This document shows positions 55,211 to 62,713 of a stretch of DNA of 64,000 nucleotides, in pieces. Position 1 is the stretch's first letter, and the number at the start of each line of letters is the position of its first letter. Below the pieces are notes generated by a model. It was not told the origin of the DNA. It did not search any database and saw nothing but the letters and a program-made list of their open reading frames with translations. The stretch is from Chloroflexota bacterium (GTDB lineage: Bacteria; Chloroflexota; Limnocylindria; P2-11E), in contig VBDU01000074.1 of assembly GCA_005883625.1 (NCBI GenBank), positions 1 to 64,000 on the forward strand. The letters run 5' to 3'. The position numbers were made by a program, and so were the translations under genes.

Positions 55211-55242
55211 CGGACGCCCGTCCGACGACCGGACGCCCGTCC
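55211..55242. promoter_or_regulatory. Two tandem palindromic 13-mers upstream of the hemerythrin gene
   Basis: CGGACGCCCGTCC occurs at 55211-55223 and 55230-55242, 19 bases apart. Each contains the palindrome GGACG-CC-CGTCC. They lie 61-92 bases upstream of the hemerythrin ATG, where a regulator would act. Confidence 0.5.
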
Positions 55243-55302
55243 TGTTCTGGCATCCACCTTGCGTCCTCTCTGCCCTCGAGATCGCGGAGAAGAGGAGCTC
55301 GC

Positions 55303-55764
55303 ATGGATGGACTGAGCCTGCTCAAGGAGGACCACGACAAAGCGAAAGAGGCGATAAGGAAGATCGAGGGGACGAACGACCGGGCGACGAAGGAGCGAGA
55401 GGAGCTCTTTCAGGCGCTCGTCGACGACCTCGCGGTCCACGAGCGCATCGAAGAAGAGATCTTCTACCCCGCGCTCGAGGATCAGCCGAAGACGAAGGAC
55501 CTGATCCTCGAGTCGTACGTCGAGCACGACGTCGTCGACACGCTGACCGACGAGATCTCGACCATCGAGGCCGGCGACGAGAAATGGCTCCCGACCTTCA
55601 AAGTGTTCAAGGAGAACCTGGAGCACCACATCAAAGAGGAGGAAGAGGAGCTCTTCCCCAAGGTCAAGGACATTTTCTCCCGGGAGCAGCTCGAGGACCT
55701 CGGCAACAAGATGGCGGCCCTCAAAGAGGTCGCGCAGCAGGAGCTCATGGAAGAAGCGAGATAG
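55303..55764 (+). CDS. Hemerythrin-domain protein
   Basis: The 153-residue protein is a four-helix di-iron hemerythrin-like domain: His in LLKEDHDKAK (helix 1), HERIEEEIFYP (helix 2), ESYVEHDVVD (helix 3) and LEHHIKEEEEELFP (helix 4), giving the usual His and Glu ligand set. It binds oxygen, nitric oxide or iron. AGGAGCTCGC precedes ATG 55303. It is cotranscribed with the SRPBCC gene at 55776, and two 13-mer palindromes lie upstream. Confidence 0.9.
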   Translation: MDGLSLLKEDHDKAKEAIRKIEGTNDRATKEREELFQALVDDLAVHERIEEEIFYPALEDQPKTKDLILESYVEHDVVDTLTDEISTIEAGDEKWLPTFKVFKENLEHHIKEEEEELFPKVKDIFSREQLEDLGNKMAALKEVAQQELMEEAR

Positions 55765-55775
55765 GGAGGCCACAG

Positions 55776-56273
55776 ATGCCGAAGCTCAAGAAGTCGATCG
55801 AGGTGGCCGTGCCGGTGCGCGTCGCCTACGACCAGTGGACCCAGTTCGAGGAGTTCCCGCGCTTCATGGAAGGCGTCGAGTCCGTGAAGCAGCTCGATGA
55901 CAGGCGCCTGCGCTGGCGCGCCAACGTCGCCGGGAAGGTCGAGGAGTGGGACGCGGAGATCGTCGAGCAGACGCCCGATCGCGTGATCTCGTGGCGGAGC
56001 ACCTCGGGCGCGCGGAACGAGGGCATCGTGCTCTTCACACCGCTCGACTCGGGCAAGACGAAGATCGAGCTCGACCTCCACTGGGAGCCGAAGGACGTGA
56101 CCGAGCGCGTCGGCGACGTGCTCGGCGCGGACGACATGCGCGTTCAGGGCGACCTGCAGCGGTTCAAGGACTTCGTCGAGAAGCGCGGCGCTCCGACCGG
56201 GGCGTGGCGCGGCGAGATCCACGGCGAGCGAGTCGAGGCGGACGAGGAGGCCGGCACCGGCTCACGCGGCTGA
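55776..56273 (+). CDS. SRPBCC (cyclase/dehydrase-type) protein
   Basis: The 165-residue protein starts PKLKKSIEVAVPVRVAYDQW and has EEFPRFMEGVESVKQLDD, RANVAGKVEEWDAEIVEQTPD and FVEKRGAPTGAWRGEI, the pattern of coenzyme-Q-binding or cyclase/dehydrase SRPBCC proteins. ATG 55776 is fixed by AGGGAGG. The C-terminal residues are acidic. It follows the hemerythrin gene by 11 bases, suggesting a stress-type operon. Confidence 0.85.
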   Translation: MPKLKKSIEVAVPVRVAYDQWTQFEEFPRFMEGVESVKQLDDRRLRWRANVAGKVEEWDAEIVEQTPDRVISWRSTSGARNEGIVLFTPLDSGKTKIELDLHWEPKDVTERVGDVLGADDMRVQGDLQRFKDFVEKRGAPTGAWRGEIHGERVEADEEAGTGSRG

Positions 56274-56323
56274 CCCGGGGACGAGACTGCCTTGGCACGC
56301 CCGCTGCTCTAGCGGCTTGACCG

Positions 56324-57049
56324 ATGCTCGCCACAGCTGATGTCGCGACGGTCGACCGCTACTACCGGACGGTGGCGCCGTTCTACGCGGCGGAGATGCG
56401 GCTGCGGACCGATCTCGACGAGTGGCGCGGGCTCGCGTGGCGCCTCGCCGCGCGGCGCATCCTCGACCTCGGATGCGGCGACGGCCGCGTCGCGCGGGCT
56501 CTCCTCGCGGACGACCCGGATCGCGAGGTCGTTGGCGTCGACTGCGGCCGCGCGCTCCTGGGCGACGATCCGCCGTTCACGTTCGTTGAGGCGGACATGC
56601 GCGATCTTCCGCTCGACGAGGAGTTCGACCTCGTCCTCGCGGCGAACGATCCCTTCGTACACCTCCTGAGCGACGCCGACCGCGGGCGGGCGATCGCGGA
56701 GGCGCGGCGGCTCCTCGCGACGGGCGGTCTGCTCGTGATCGACGGCCTCTACGTACCGCCGCAGGACGACATCGTCGCCGCCGGCGACGGTCTCGTCCGC
56801 GAGCGGCATCTCGACGATGGCACGTACGTGCATGAGCTGTGGCGCGCAACGGGAGAGCACCGCTACGAGACGCTCTATCGCTACGAGCGCGATGGCGACG
56901 AGACCGAGGCGCGCGCCACGGTCCGCGCCTGGCATCCTGGCGAGAGCGCACTGCACGACAACGCGGCGCGCGTGGCGGGCGGCCTCGACGAGCGCGACTT
57001 CGATCCGTGGGAGGGACGCCTCGTCGCGGTCATCGCAGGCTGGTCGTGA
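56324..57049 (+). CDS. Class I SAM-dependent methyltransferase
   Basis: The 241-residue protein has the SAM motif RILDLGCGDGRVARALL near residue 45-61, VVGVDCGRALLG, EADMRDLP and DLVLAANDPFVHLLSDAD. The N-terminal TVDRYYRTVAPFYAAEM is typical of small-molecule methyltransferases. Substrate is unknown. It precedes and overlaps the DUF2231 gene (GTGA). Confidence 0.9.
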   Translation: MLATADVATVDRYYRTVAPFYAAEMRLRTDLDEWRGLAWRLAARRILDLGCGDGRVARALLADDPDREVVGVDCGRALLGDDPPFTFVEADMRDLPLDEEFDLVLAANDPFVHLLSDADRGRAIAEARRLLATGGLLVIDGLYVPPQDDIVAAGDGLVRERHLDDGTYVHELWRATGEHRYETLYRYERDGDETEARATVRAWHPGESALHDNAARVAGGLDERDFDPWEGRLVAVIAGWS

Positions 57050-57555
57050 AGCTCCGCCACCCGGTCGTGCGCGGGCATCCGCTGCACGCGATCGTCACGG
57101 ACGGACCCATCACCTTGATCCCGCTGGCGCTCGCCGCCTCCGTCGCGGCGCGCGCTCGGTCCTCGCGCGAGACCCGCTTCGCGGATGACGCCGCGCAGCG
57201 CCTCGCGCTGGCGTCGATCGTTCCGGCGGTGCTCCTCGGCTGGTGGGACTGGCTCACCATTCCCGGCGACCACGAGGCGCACTCGCCGGCGACGCTCCAC
57301 GGTCTGGTGAACAGCGCGGCCGCGGCCTGCGTGGTCGGGGCGCTCTGGCGTCCGCGGCGTGCGGAGCTCCTCGCCCTCGCGGCGGCGACGATCGCCGTCG
57401 GCGGCTGGCTCGGTGGGGACCTCGTGTACGCGCTCGGATGGCGCGTCCGCAAGGCCGAGCTGTTCGAGCAGATCGAGGAGGGGCGCTCGCGCGCGGAGGC
57501 TGAGGAGATCATCCGCGAGCACGAGCGGAACGACACCTTCCTCGCGAGCGCCTAG
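57046..57555 (+). CDS. DUF2231-like membrane protein
   Basis: The 169-residue protein has about four helices and the pattern HPVVRGHPLHAIVTDGPITLIPLALAASVAARARS and LGWWDWLTIPGDHEAHSPATLHGLV. The HPLHAI and D-W-x(4)-PGDH motifs are typical of DUF2231. Two later helices end in a basic/acidic tail. GTG 57046 overlaps the methyltransferase stop. It converges with the glycosyltransferase gene. Confidence 0.85.
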   Translation: MKLRHPVVRGHPLHAIVTDGPITLIPLALAASVAARARSSRETRFADDAAQRLALASIVPAVLLGWWDWLTIPGDHEAHSPATLHGLVNSAAAACVVGALWRPRRAELLALAAATIAVGGWLGGDLVYALGWRVRKAELFEQIEEGRSRAEAEEIIREHERNDTFLASA

Positions 57556-58640
57556 ACCCCGCGCGGCTCCCCGGCAAGCACGGCTTCGTAGCCGTCCAGC
57601 ATCGCGGCGAGCGTGAATTCCTCGGCGCGCCGCCGGCAGGCCGCCCGCTCGACCGAAGCGGTGCGGTGAAGCGCCAGCGTGAACGCGAGGACCGCCTCCT
57701 CCTCGACGAGGACCCCGACCGTGTCGTCGACGAGCTCGCGAAGGCCGCCGCGCGCCGAAGCCACGACGGGCGTCCCGGCAGCCAGCGATTCGAGCGCGAC
57801 GATCCCGAACGGCTCCTCCCAGCGCACCGGCATGCAGGTCGCGCGCGCGGCGCCGAAGATACGGTGCAGCTCGGAGCGCGGGCGCGGGCCCACGTACATG
57901 GCCCCCACGACACCGTCGCCGAGCCGCCAGTCGGGCGCCTCGTGGACGTGCGGTGCGACCGCGCGGTCGTAGAACTCGCGGTCGTAGATGCCACCGACGA
58001 TGAGGAGCGGCATCCCGGCCGCGCGCGCGGCCTCGATCGCGAGGTCCGTTCCTTTCTCCGGTGAGACCCGTCCCGCGGCGACGACGAACCGGCCGCCGTC
58101 GCCGAAGGGGACGGCCGAGACGTCGATGCCGTTCGGGATCACGACGTCCACGTCCACGCCCGCCGCCTGCCAGGCCTCCGCGTTCGCGCGCGACACGGTC
58201 GTGAAGCGCGCGTCCGTCGAGCGTCGGGCGGCGGCAACCACGCCGCGATCGACCGGCGGCAGGTGCAGCGTGTGCACGACGCGGCAGCGCGCCCCTATGA
58301 GCGCCTCGAACGCGGGCGCGTCGTAGGCGTGCGCGTGCGCGACGTCGACCTCGTGCTCGTCGAGCCACCGGCGCGCCCGGCCGAACGCCGCGTGCTGCGC
58401 GGGCTCGTCCGCGCGCTCCTGCGCGAGCAGCGCGGCTGGCCGCAGCGTCCGCGCGTCGACGCCGAGATCGAGCACGCGCACGCTGGGCAGGTAGGACCCC
58501 GTCGCGGCCGCGAGCGACACCTCGTGACCGCGTGCCGCGAGCCCCCGCGCGATGTCGGCCAGGATCGCCTGGGCGCCGCCGATATGGACCTGCCGCTCGT
58601 CGATCGGGGCGACGAACGGCGCGAGCTCGAGGATCCTCAG
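57552..58640 (-). CDS. GT4-family glycosyltransferase, probable CTG start
   Basis: The 362-residue protein has RILELAPFVAPIDERQVHIGGAQAILADIARGL at the N-terminus (acceptor domain), VIPNGIDVSAVPFG, AAGRVSPEKGTDLAIEAARAAGMP and EEPFGIVALESLAAGTPVVASARGGLREL (donor-binding E-x7-E). It transfers a sugar from an activated donor; the acceptor is unknown. No ATG, GTG or TTG is in frame near the conserved N-terminus; CTG 58640 overlaps the folE stop (CTGA), so it is taken as start. Confidence 0.88.
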   Translation of the reverse strand: MRILELAPFVAPIDERQVHIGGAQAILADIARGLAARGHEVSLAAATGSYLPSVRVLDLGVDARTLRPAALLAQERADEPAQHAAFGRARRWLDEHEVDVAHAHAYDAPAFEALIGARCRVVHTLHLPPVDRGVVAAARRSTDARFTTVSRANAEAWQAAGVDVDVVIPNGIDVSAVPFGDGGRFVVAAGRVSPEKGTDLAIEAARAAGMPLLIVGGIYDREFYDRAVAPHVHEAPDWRLGDGVVGAMYVGPRPRSELHRIFGAARATCMPVRWEEPFGIVALESLAAGTPVVASARGGLRELVDDTVGVLVEEEAVLAFTLALHRTASVERAACRRRAEEFTLAAMLDGYEAVLAGEPRGV

Positions 58641-59248
58641 GCGGGCTTCTGAGCGGGCAGGAGCGAGAGGAACTCCTGCCGGACCTTGTCGTCCTCGAAC
58701 GCGCCGAAGAGCGCGCTCGTCGTCGTGACCACGCCCGGCTTGCTGACGCCGCGCATCTCCACACAGAGGTGTCGGGCCTGCAGCACGACCATCGCGCCGG
58801 CCGGCGTGAGTCGATCGCGCAGGAGGGCGAGGATCTGCTCGGTCATCCGTTCCTGGATCTGCGGTCGCCGCGCGTAGTGCTCGACCGTCCGCGCGAGCTT
58901 GCTCAGGCCGACGATGCGCTCGCGCGGGATGTAGCCGACGTGCGCCGAGCCGAAGAAGGGAAGGAAGTGATGCGCGCAGAGAGAGTAGAACGGGACGTCG
59001 AGCACCGTGACCATCTCCGAGTAGCCCTCGCGGTTCGGGAACGTCCGCAGGCGCGGCTCCTCGGTCATCAGGCCCGCGAAGAGCTCGCGGTACGAGCGCG
59101 CGACGCGCAGATGCGTGCCGGCGAGGTTCGGATCGTCGAGGTCGAGGTCCAGGGCCTCGAGCACCTTGCGGAAGGCGTCCGCGACCCGGCGCGTCTTCGC
59201 GTCGAGGCGGCCGGACTCGTCGTCGAGCTCGAGGCGATGGATCGCCAC
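58637..59248 (-). CDS. folE: GTP cyclohydrolase I (FolE)
   Basis: The 203-residue protein has FYSLCAHHFLPF near residue 88 and RHLCVEMRGVSKPG near 160 (zinc Cys, His, Cys) and GSAHVGYIPRERIVGLSKLARTVEHYARRPQIQERM, all standard FolE signatures. It converts GTP to dihydroneopterin triphosphate, precursor of folate, biopterin and deazapurines. GTG 59248 overlaps the SDR stop. It sits between an SDR and a glycosyltransferase and shares the operon with a PTPS gene, which suggests a pterin pathway rather than folate alone. Confidence 0.95.
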   Translation of the reverse strand: MAIHRLELDDESGRLDAKTRRVADAFRKVLEALDLDLDDPNLAGTHLRVARSYRELFAGLMTEEPRLRTFPNREGYSEMVTVLDVPFYSLCAHHFLPFFGSAHVGYIPRERIVGLSKLARTVEHYARRPQIQERMTEQILALLRDRLTPAGAMVVLQARHLCVEMRGVSKPGVVTTTSALFGAFEDDKVRQEFLSLLPAQKPA

Positions 59249-60018
59249 TAGAGCACTCCCTCCGCGGGCATGACGACGATCTCGTCGATGCTCGTGGTCT
59301 CTGGCTCGGCGGCCGCGCGCAGGATCGCGCGCGCGACGTCGTCGGGCCGCAGCATCCGCGAGCGGTCGAGCTCGGTGCCGCCCGCGCGGTCCCAGAAGGG
59401 CGTGTCGACCGCCCCGGGGATGATCGTCGTGACGCGCACGCCCTCGCGCCGCACCTCCTCGGCGACGACCGCCGCCAGCGCGCGCACGCCGGCCTTCGAC
59501 GCGGAGTACGCGGCGCTCTGGGCGAATGGTCGCGTCGCGGCGATCGAGGCGATCGCGAAGAGGTGACCCCGCGCGCGGCGGACGTGCGGCAGGGTCTCGC
59601 GGAACACGAGGAACGTACCGGTGAGGTTGGTGTCGAGGATCTCGCGCCACTCGTCGGGCGGCGTGTCCTCGACCGCCGCGAACCGGCCGAGCCCCGCGGC
59701 GGAGACGACGAGGTCGATGCCGCCCATCGCCTCCGCCGCGTCGCGCACGGCGCGCGCGACCTGGCGCTCGTCGCGGACGTCGCAGGCGTGGCTCGTGGCG
59801 CGGCCGTCGAGGCGCCGCGCGACATCCGCGAGGCCTTCGCCGTTCCGAGCCACGAGCGCAACGCGCGCTCCGGCTTCGACGAGCGCGCGCGCAGTCGCGG
59901 CACCGATCCCGCTGGAGGCGCCGGTGACGAACGCCCTTCTTTGTTGCAGGGGACGCATCCCCTGCCACCCCTCTGGCGAAGGGGCTACGCCCCCTCGCGA
60001 CCCCCGCAGCCTCGTCAT
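59248..60018 (-). CDS. Short-chain dehydrogenase (SDR), possible sepiapterin-reductase-like role
   Basis: The protein has TGASSGIGAATARALVEAGARVALVARN near residue 33, VVSAAGLGRF, IASIAATRPFAQSAAYSASKAGVRAL (Ser-Tyr-Lys set) and IIPGAVDTPFW. That is a classical SDR. Its position between folE and the PTPS gene is what sepiapterin reductase would need, but the sequence alone does not show the substrate. Start is ATG 60018 (ATGA overlap with the PTPS stop); the first 20 residues are encoded by repeat copy C, so ATG 59958 (MRPLQQRRAFVTG) may be used. Confidence 0.88.
   Translation of the reverse strand: MTRLRGSRGGVAPSPEGWQGMRPLQQRRAFVTGASSGIGAATARALVEAGARVALVARNGEGLADVARRLDGRATSHACDVRDERQVARAVRDAAEAMGGIDLVVSAAGLGRFAAVEDTPPDEWREILDTNLTGTFLVFRETLPHVRRARGHLFAIASIAATRPFAQSAAYSASKAGVRALAAVVAEEVRREGVRVTTIIPGAVDTPFWDRAGGTELDRSRMLRPDDVARAILRAAAEPETTSIDEIVVMPAEGVL
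59948..60010. repeat. Dispersed G-rich palindromic repeat, copy C
   Basis: AGGGGA-CGCA-TCCCCT (59948-59963) and AGGGGC-TAC-GCCCCCT (59980-59995) lie in tandem, followed on the plus strand by CGCGACCCCCGC. On the minus strand the repeat reads GCGGGGGTCGCGAGGGGGC followed by GTAGCCCC. It lies at the N-terminus of the SDR gene. Confidence 0.55.
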
Positions 60019-60866
60019 CGGGAGGGTCCCGCGTACGCGAACGCGGAGCGCGGCGTTTCGTAGACGACCACTCGCGCGAGGCCGACGACGTCCGGTGCGA
60101 TGAGCTCCCAGATCCGCTCGGCGATCCGCTCCGCGGTCGGCTGCACGCGGTCGAACGGCGGGACCTCGGCGTTGAGGTAGCGGTGATCGAAGAGCCGCAG
60201 CACCCGCGCAGCGACGGCCTCGTCGAGCGCCTTCACGTCGGCGACGAGGCCGGTCCGCGGGTCGGGCTCGCCCGCCACCGTCACCTCGAAGCGGTAGTCG
60301 TGCCCGTGCGGCTGCGGGTTCGCGCACTTGCCGTAGATCCGTCGATTCTCGGCGTCGTCCCGCTGCGGATCGGCGAGCCGGTGGGCCGCGGAGAACGCGT
60401 AGGCGCGCGTGACCTCCACGGCACCCCCTTCGCGGCGGTCGGCCCAGAGACCGTCGTTCTCGGCGACGCGGACGCCGAGGAGCCGCGCCTGTTCGAGGCG
60501 TGAACGCACGTGGGGTGCCAGCGCGCCGAACAGCGCGACCGCCAGCGCCTCGGTCGACGGCTCGCGGTCCCCCAGCGCGGTGTACTCGACGTCGAGCCGG
60601 CGGTGGTCGAGCGGGGCCACCGCCTCGCGCAGCAGGTCGTCGAGGCTGCGGAAGTCGACGAGGAAGTGCGTGCAGGGGTCGATCGACCCGGCGATCGTCG
60701 CCGATACGACGTAGTTGTGCCCGTGGAGCCGCGAGGCGTGCCCGTAGCGGTCCGCGGGCGTCCCCTCTCGTCCGAAGCGATGCGACGCCTCGAACCCCCG
60801 CGACCGGGTGACGGCGACCTCGCCGGGGGCGACGAGCGCGAGGAAGGCGGGGACAGGCTCGGCCAT
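60015..60866 (-). CDS. Double-domain 6-pyruvoyl-tetrahydropterin synthase/QueD-like protein
   Basis: The 283-residue protein has two PTPS domains in tandem. Domain 1 (about 15-140): FEASHRFG, YGHASRLHGHNYVVS, LVDFRSLDDLL, PSTEALAVALF. Domain 2 (about 145-283): YAFSAAHRL, GKCANPQPHGHDYRFEV, DVKALDEAVAA, QPTAERIAERIWEL and VVVYETPRSAF. Both keep the zinc His residues, but the catalytic Cys before HGH is present only in domain 2 (GKC); domain 1 has Ala at that place. PTPS makes 6-pyruvoyl- or 6-carboxy-tetrahydropterin from the FolE product. The fused arrangement with folE and an SDR is suggestive of a tetrahydropterin pathway. Confidence 0.9.
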   Translation of the reverse strand: MAEPVPAFLALVAPGEVAVTRSRGFEASHRFGREGTPADRYGHASRLHGHNYVVSATIAGSIDPCTHFLVDFRSLDDLLREAVAPLDHRRLDVEYTALGDREPSTEALAVALFGALAPHVRSRLEQARLLGVRVAENDGLWADRREGGAVEVTRAYAFSAAHRLADPQRDDAENRRIYGKCANPQPHGHDYRFEVTVAGEPDPRTGLVADVKALDEAVAARVLRLFDHRYLNAEVPPFDRVQPTAERIAERIWELIAPDVVGLARVVVYETPRSAFAYAGPSR

Positions 60867-61017
60867 CCCTGACAGTGCCAGCAGGTGACATGCCCTGCGC
60901 ATGCCTGCGAGCGCCGGCTCGCTCGGCCACCGCGATCCCCATCTGAGACGCGGGGCTCCCCCGTACGCGGGAGGGCGGGGGATATGAGTAAAGTCGGCGT
61001 CGCTGTTCTCTTGACAC

Positions 61018-61218
61018 GTGGACCGCACGACCGTCGAGCGCATCTTCCGGGACCGTATCGAGCTCGAGCGCAAGGCGCTGGAGCAGCGGTCCATCGCTCT
61101 CGACACGCTCGCCGAGGAGGTCGCGCGGGCACGCGTGCTCGCGAAGTCGTGGCGATCGCTCCTCGAGGCCTCCCATGACGTTCGCCGCATCGCCGAGGGG
61201 CTTCGCGGGTCCGACTAG
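61018..61218 (+). CDS. Small helical (coiled-coil-like) protein
   Basis: The 66-residue product DRTTVERIFRDRIELERKALEQRSIALDTLAEEVARARVLAKSW is strongly helical and charged, with heptad-like Leu/Ala spacing. GTG 61018 lies just after TTGACA, which would be a -35 if transcription began inside the gene. The family is not known. Confidence 0.5.
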   Translation: MDRTTVERIFRDRIELERKALEQRSIALDTLAEEVARARVLAKSWRSLLEASHDVRRIAEGLRGSD

Positions 61219-61287
61219 GGCGCTCGGTGGGCTCCCCAGGAGCTCCTCGATCACCCACGGCGCCTTCTGTCGACGCGCAGCAGAGGC

Positions 61288-62220
61288 CTAGTCTGACGCG
61301 GCCCCGGCACCCGTCGTCGGCACGTGCACGCGCCGCCCGGCCGGAAGGAGTCCGTTCACCAGAGAGACGCCGAGCAGGATGAGGGCGAGCCCGGCGAGCA
61401 GGCCCGGCCCGACCGGCTCGCCGAGCACGAGGTGACCGAGGAGCACGCCGAAGATCGGGATCAGTAGCGTCACGGTGATGGCGCGCGTCGGACCCGTCCG
61501 TTCGATGAGCCGGAAGTAGATGAGATAGCCGACGGACGTCCCGAGGAGCGCGAGCGCGACCGCCGAGGCTAGCGCCGCGGGATCGAGCGGTGCCGCAGTG
61601 CGCGTGGCGATCGCCGGCAGCAGCAGGATGGTGCCGGACACGATGAGCTGGTTGACGGCGAGGGAGATCGGGGGCAGCCGGAGGAACGTCCGGCCCGTGT
61701 AGACCGCCGCGACCGCGTACGAGAACGCCCCGACGAGCGCGAGCGCGATGCCACCGAGGACGCCGGGCCCGAGCTCGAGCGAGCCGACGCCGGTGAGGAC
61801 CGCGACACCCGCGAACCCGATGACCGTGCCTGCGACCTGCGCCGCGCTCGGCCGCGCCCGGGCCCAGATCGCGGCGACGATCACGGTGAAGAACGGCGAG
61901 GTCGCGTTGAGGATCGCGCCGAGCGACGCGGTGAGGACGAGCTCGGCCGTGGCGATCGTCACGAACGGGATCGCGTTGTTGAGCGTGCCGAGCACGACGA
62001 AGTCGCGCCAGCGGTGCGGCAGCAGCGGATTCCGCCGGCGCGCGGCGCTGTAGAGGAGGAGCGCGGCGGCCGCGACGATGACGCGCAGATCCATGAGCGG
62101 GATCGGCCCCAGCACCGGCGCCGCCACGCGGATGAACAGGAAGCTTGCTCCCCAGATCGCGCCGAGGAGGACGAGCAGGAGGAGATCGAACGCGGACACG
62201 CACGCGATACTTTGCGTCAT
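61288..62220 (-). CDS. EamA/DMT-family transporter
   Basis: The 310-residue protein has ten membrane helices in two EamA repeats. The first repeat contains AFDLLLLVLLGAIWGASFLFIRVAAPVLG and FVTIATAELVLTASLGAILNATSPFFTVIVAAI, the second ALLGTSVGYLIYFRLIERTGPTRAITVTLLIPIFGVLLGHLVLGEPVGP. Such proteins export or import metabolites. Its ATG (62218-62220) shares the CATG tetramer with the plus-strand gene; a GTG at 62199 is an alternative start. Confidence 0.9.
   Translation of the reverse strand: MTQSIACVSAFDLLLLVLLGAIWGASFLFIRVAAPVLGPIPLMDLRVIVAAAALLLYSAARRRNPLLPHRWRDFVVLGTLNNAIPFVTIATAELVLTASLGAILNATSPFFTVIVAAIWARARPSAAQVAGTVIGFAGVAVLTGVGSLELGPGVLGGIALALVGAFSYAVAAVYTGRTFLRLPPISLAVNQLIVSGTILLLPAIATRTAAPLDPAALASAVALALLGTSVGYLIYFRLIERTGPTRAITVTLLIPIFGVLLGHLVLGEPVGPGLLAGLALILLGVSLVNGLLPAGRRVHVPTTGAGAASD
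62208..62213 (+). promoter_or_regulatory. Probable leaderless -10 box (TACTTT)
   Basis: TACTTT lies five bases upstream of ATG 62219; the context GATACTTT overlaps the start region of the divergent EamA gene. Confidence 0.4.
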
Positions 62221-62704
62221 GCGCTACTTCCACGAGGAGCAGCGTTTCGCCCGGTCGTGGAGCTGGCTCCTCGTGTTGCTCGTCGTCGTGGCGCTCGTCG
62301 CTGTCGCGACCGCGGGCCTCTCCCCGCGTCCCACGCCGGCTGCGGCGATCGCGGCGGCCGCCCTCGTCTTCGCCGTGGTATTCGTCGTCCTGTTCGTGGC
62401 CCGCCTCGAAACGGAGGTCACCGCGGACGACCTCGTCATCCGGTTCCACGGCCTGTGGCCCACGCGGCGCGTGAAGCTCGCCGACGTCGTGGAGCATGTC
62501 GCGCGCGACTACTCGATCTTCGACTCCGGCGGCTGGGGCGTGCACTGGGGCCTCGCGGGGCTGACGTACAACGTCAGCGGCAACCGCGGCGTGCAGGTCC
62601 GCCTTCGCGACGGGAAGCGCCTGCTCGTCGGCTCGCAGCGGGCCGTCGAGTTGAACGCCGCCATCGCGGAGGCTCGTGCCGCGCGTGGCGGCGTGGGACG
62701 GTAA
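62219..62704 (+). CDS. Membrane protein with PH-like C-terminal domain
   Basis: The 161-residue protein has two membrane helices (WLLVLLVVVALVAVATAG and AAAIAAAALVFAVVFVVLFVA), followed by a soluble domain (TADDLVIRFHGLWPTRRVKLADVVEHVAR, GVQVRLRDGKRLLVGSQRA) that resembles bacterial PH (YdbS/DUF304-like) domains. No named function. Its stop (TAA 62702-62704) overlaps the -10 box of the M24 gene. Confidence 0.75.
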   Translation: MRYFHEEQRFARSWSWLLVLLVVVALVAVATAGLSPRPTPAAAIAAAALVFAVVFVVLFVARLETEVTADDLVIRFHGLWPTRRVKLADVVEHVARDYSIFDSGGWGVHWGLAGLTYNVSGNRGVQVRLRDGKRLLVGSQRAVELNAAIAEARAARGGVGR

Positions 62705-62707
62705 CGT
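62702..62707 (+). promoter_or_regulatory. Probable leaderless -10 box (TAACGT)
   Basis: TAACGT lies six bases upstream of GTG 62714. Confidence 0.35.
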
Positions 62708-62713
62708 TGCGGC

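Noticed and set aside
60867-61017. Strong promoter TTGACA upstream of 61018
   Set aside because: TTGACA (61011-61016) is only one base from the start codon, so the matching -10 would fall inside the gene; no such box is visible.
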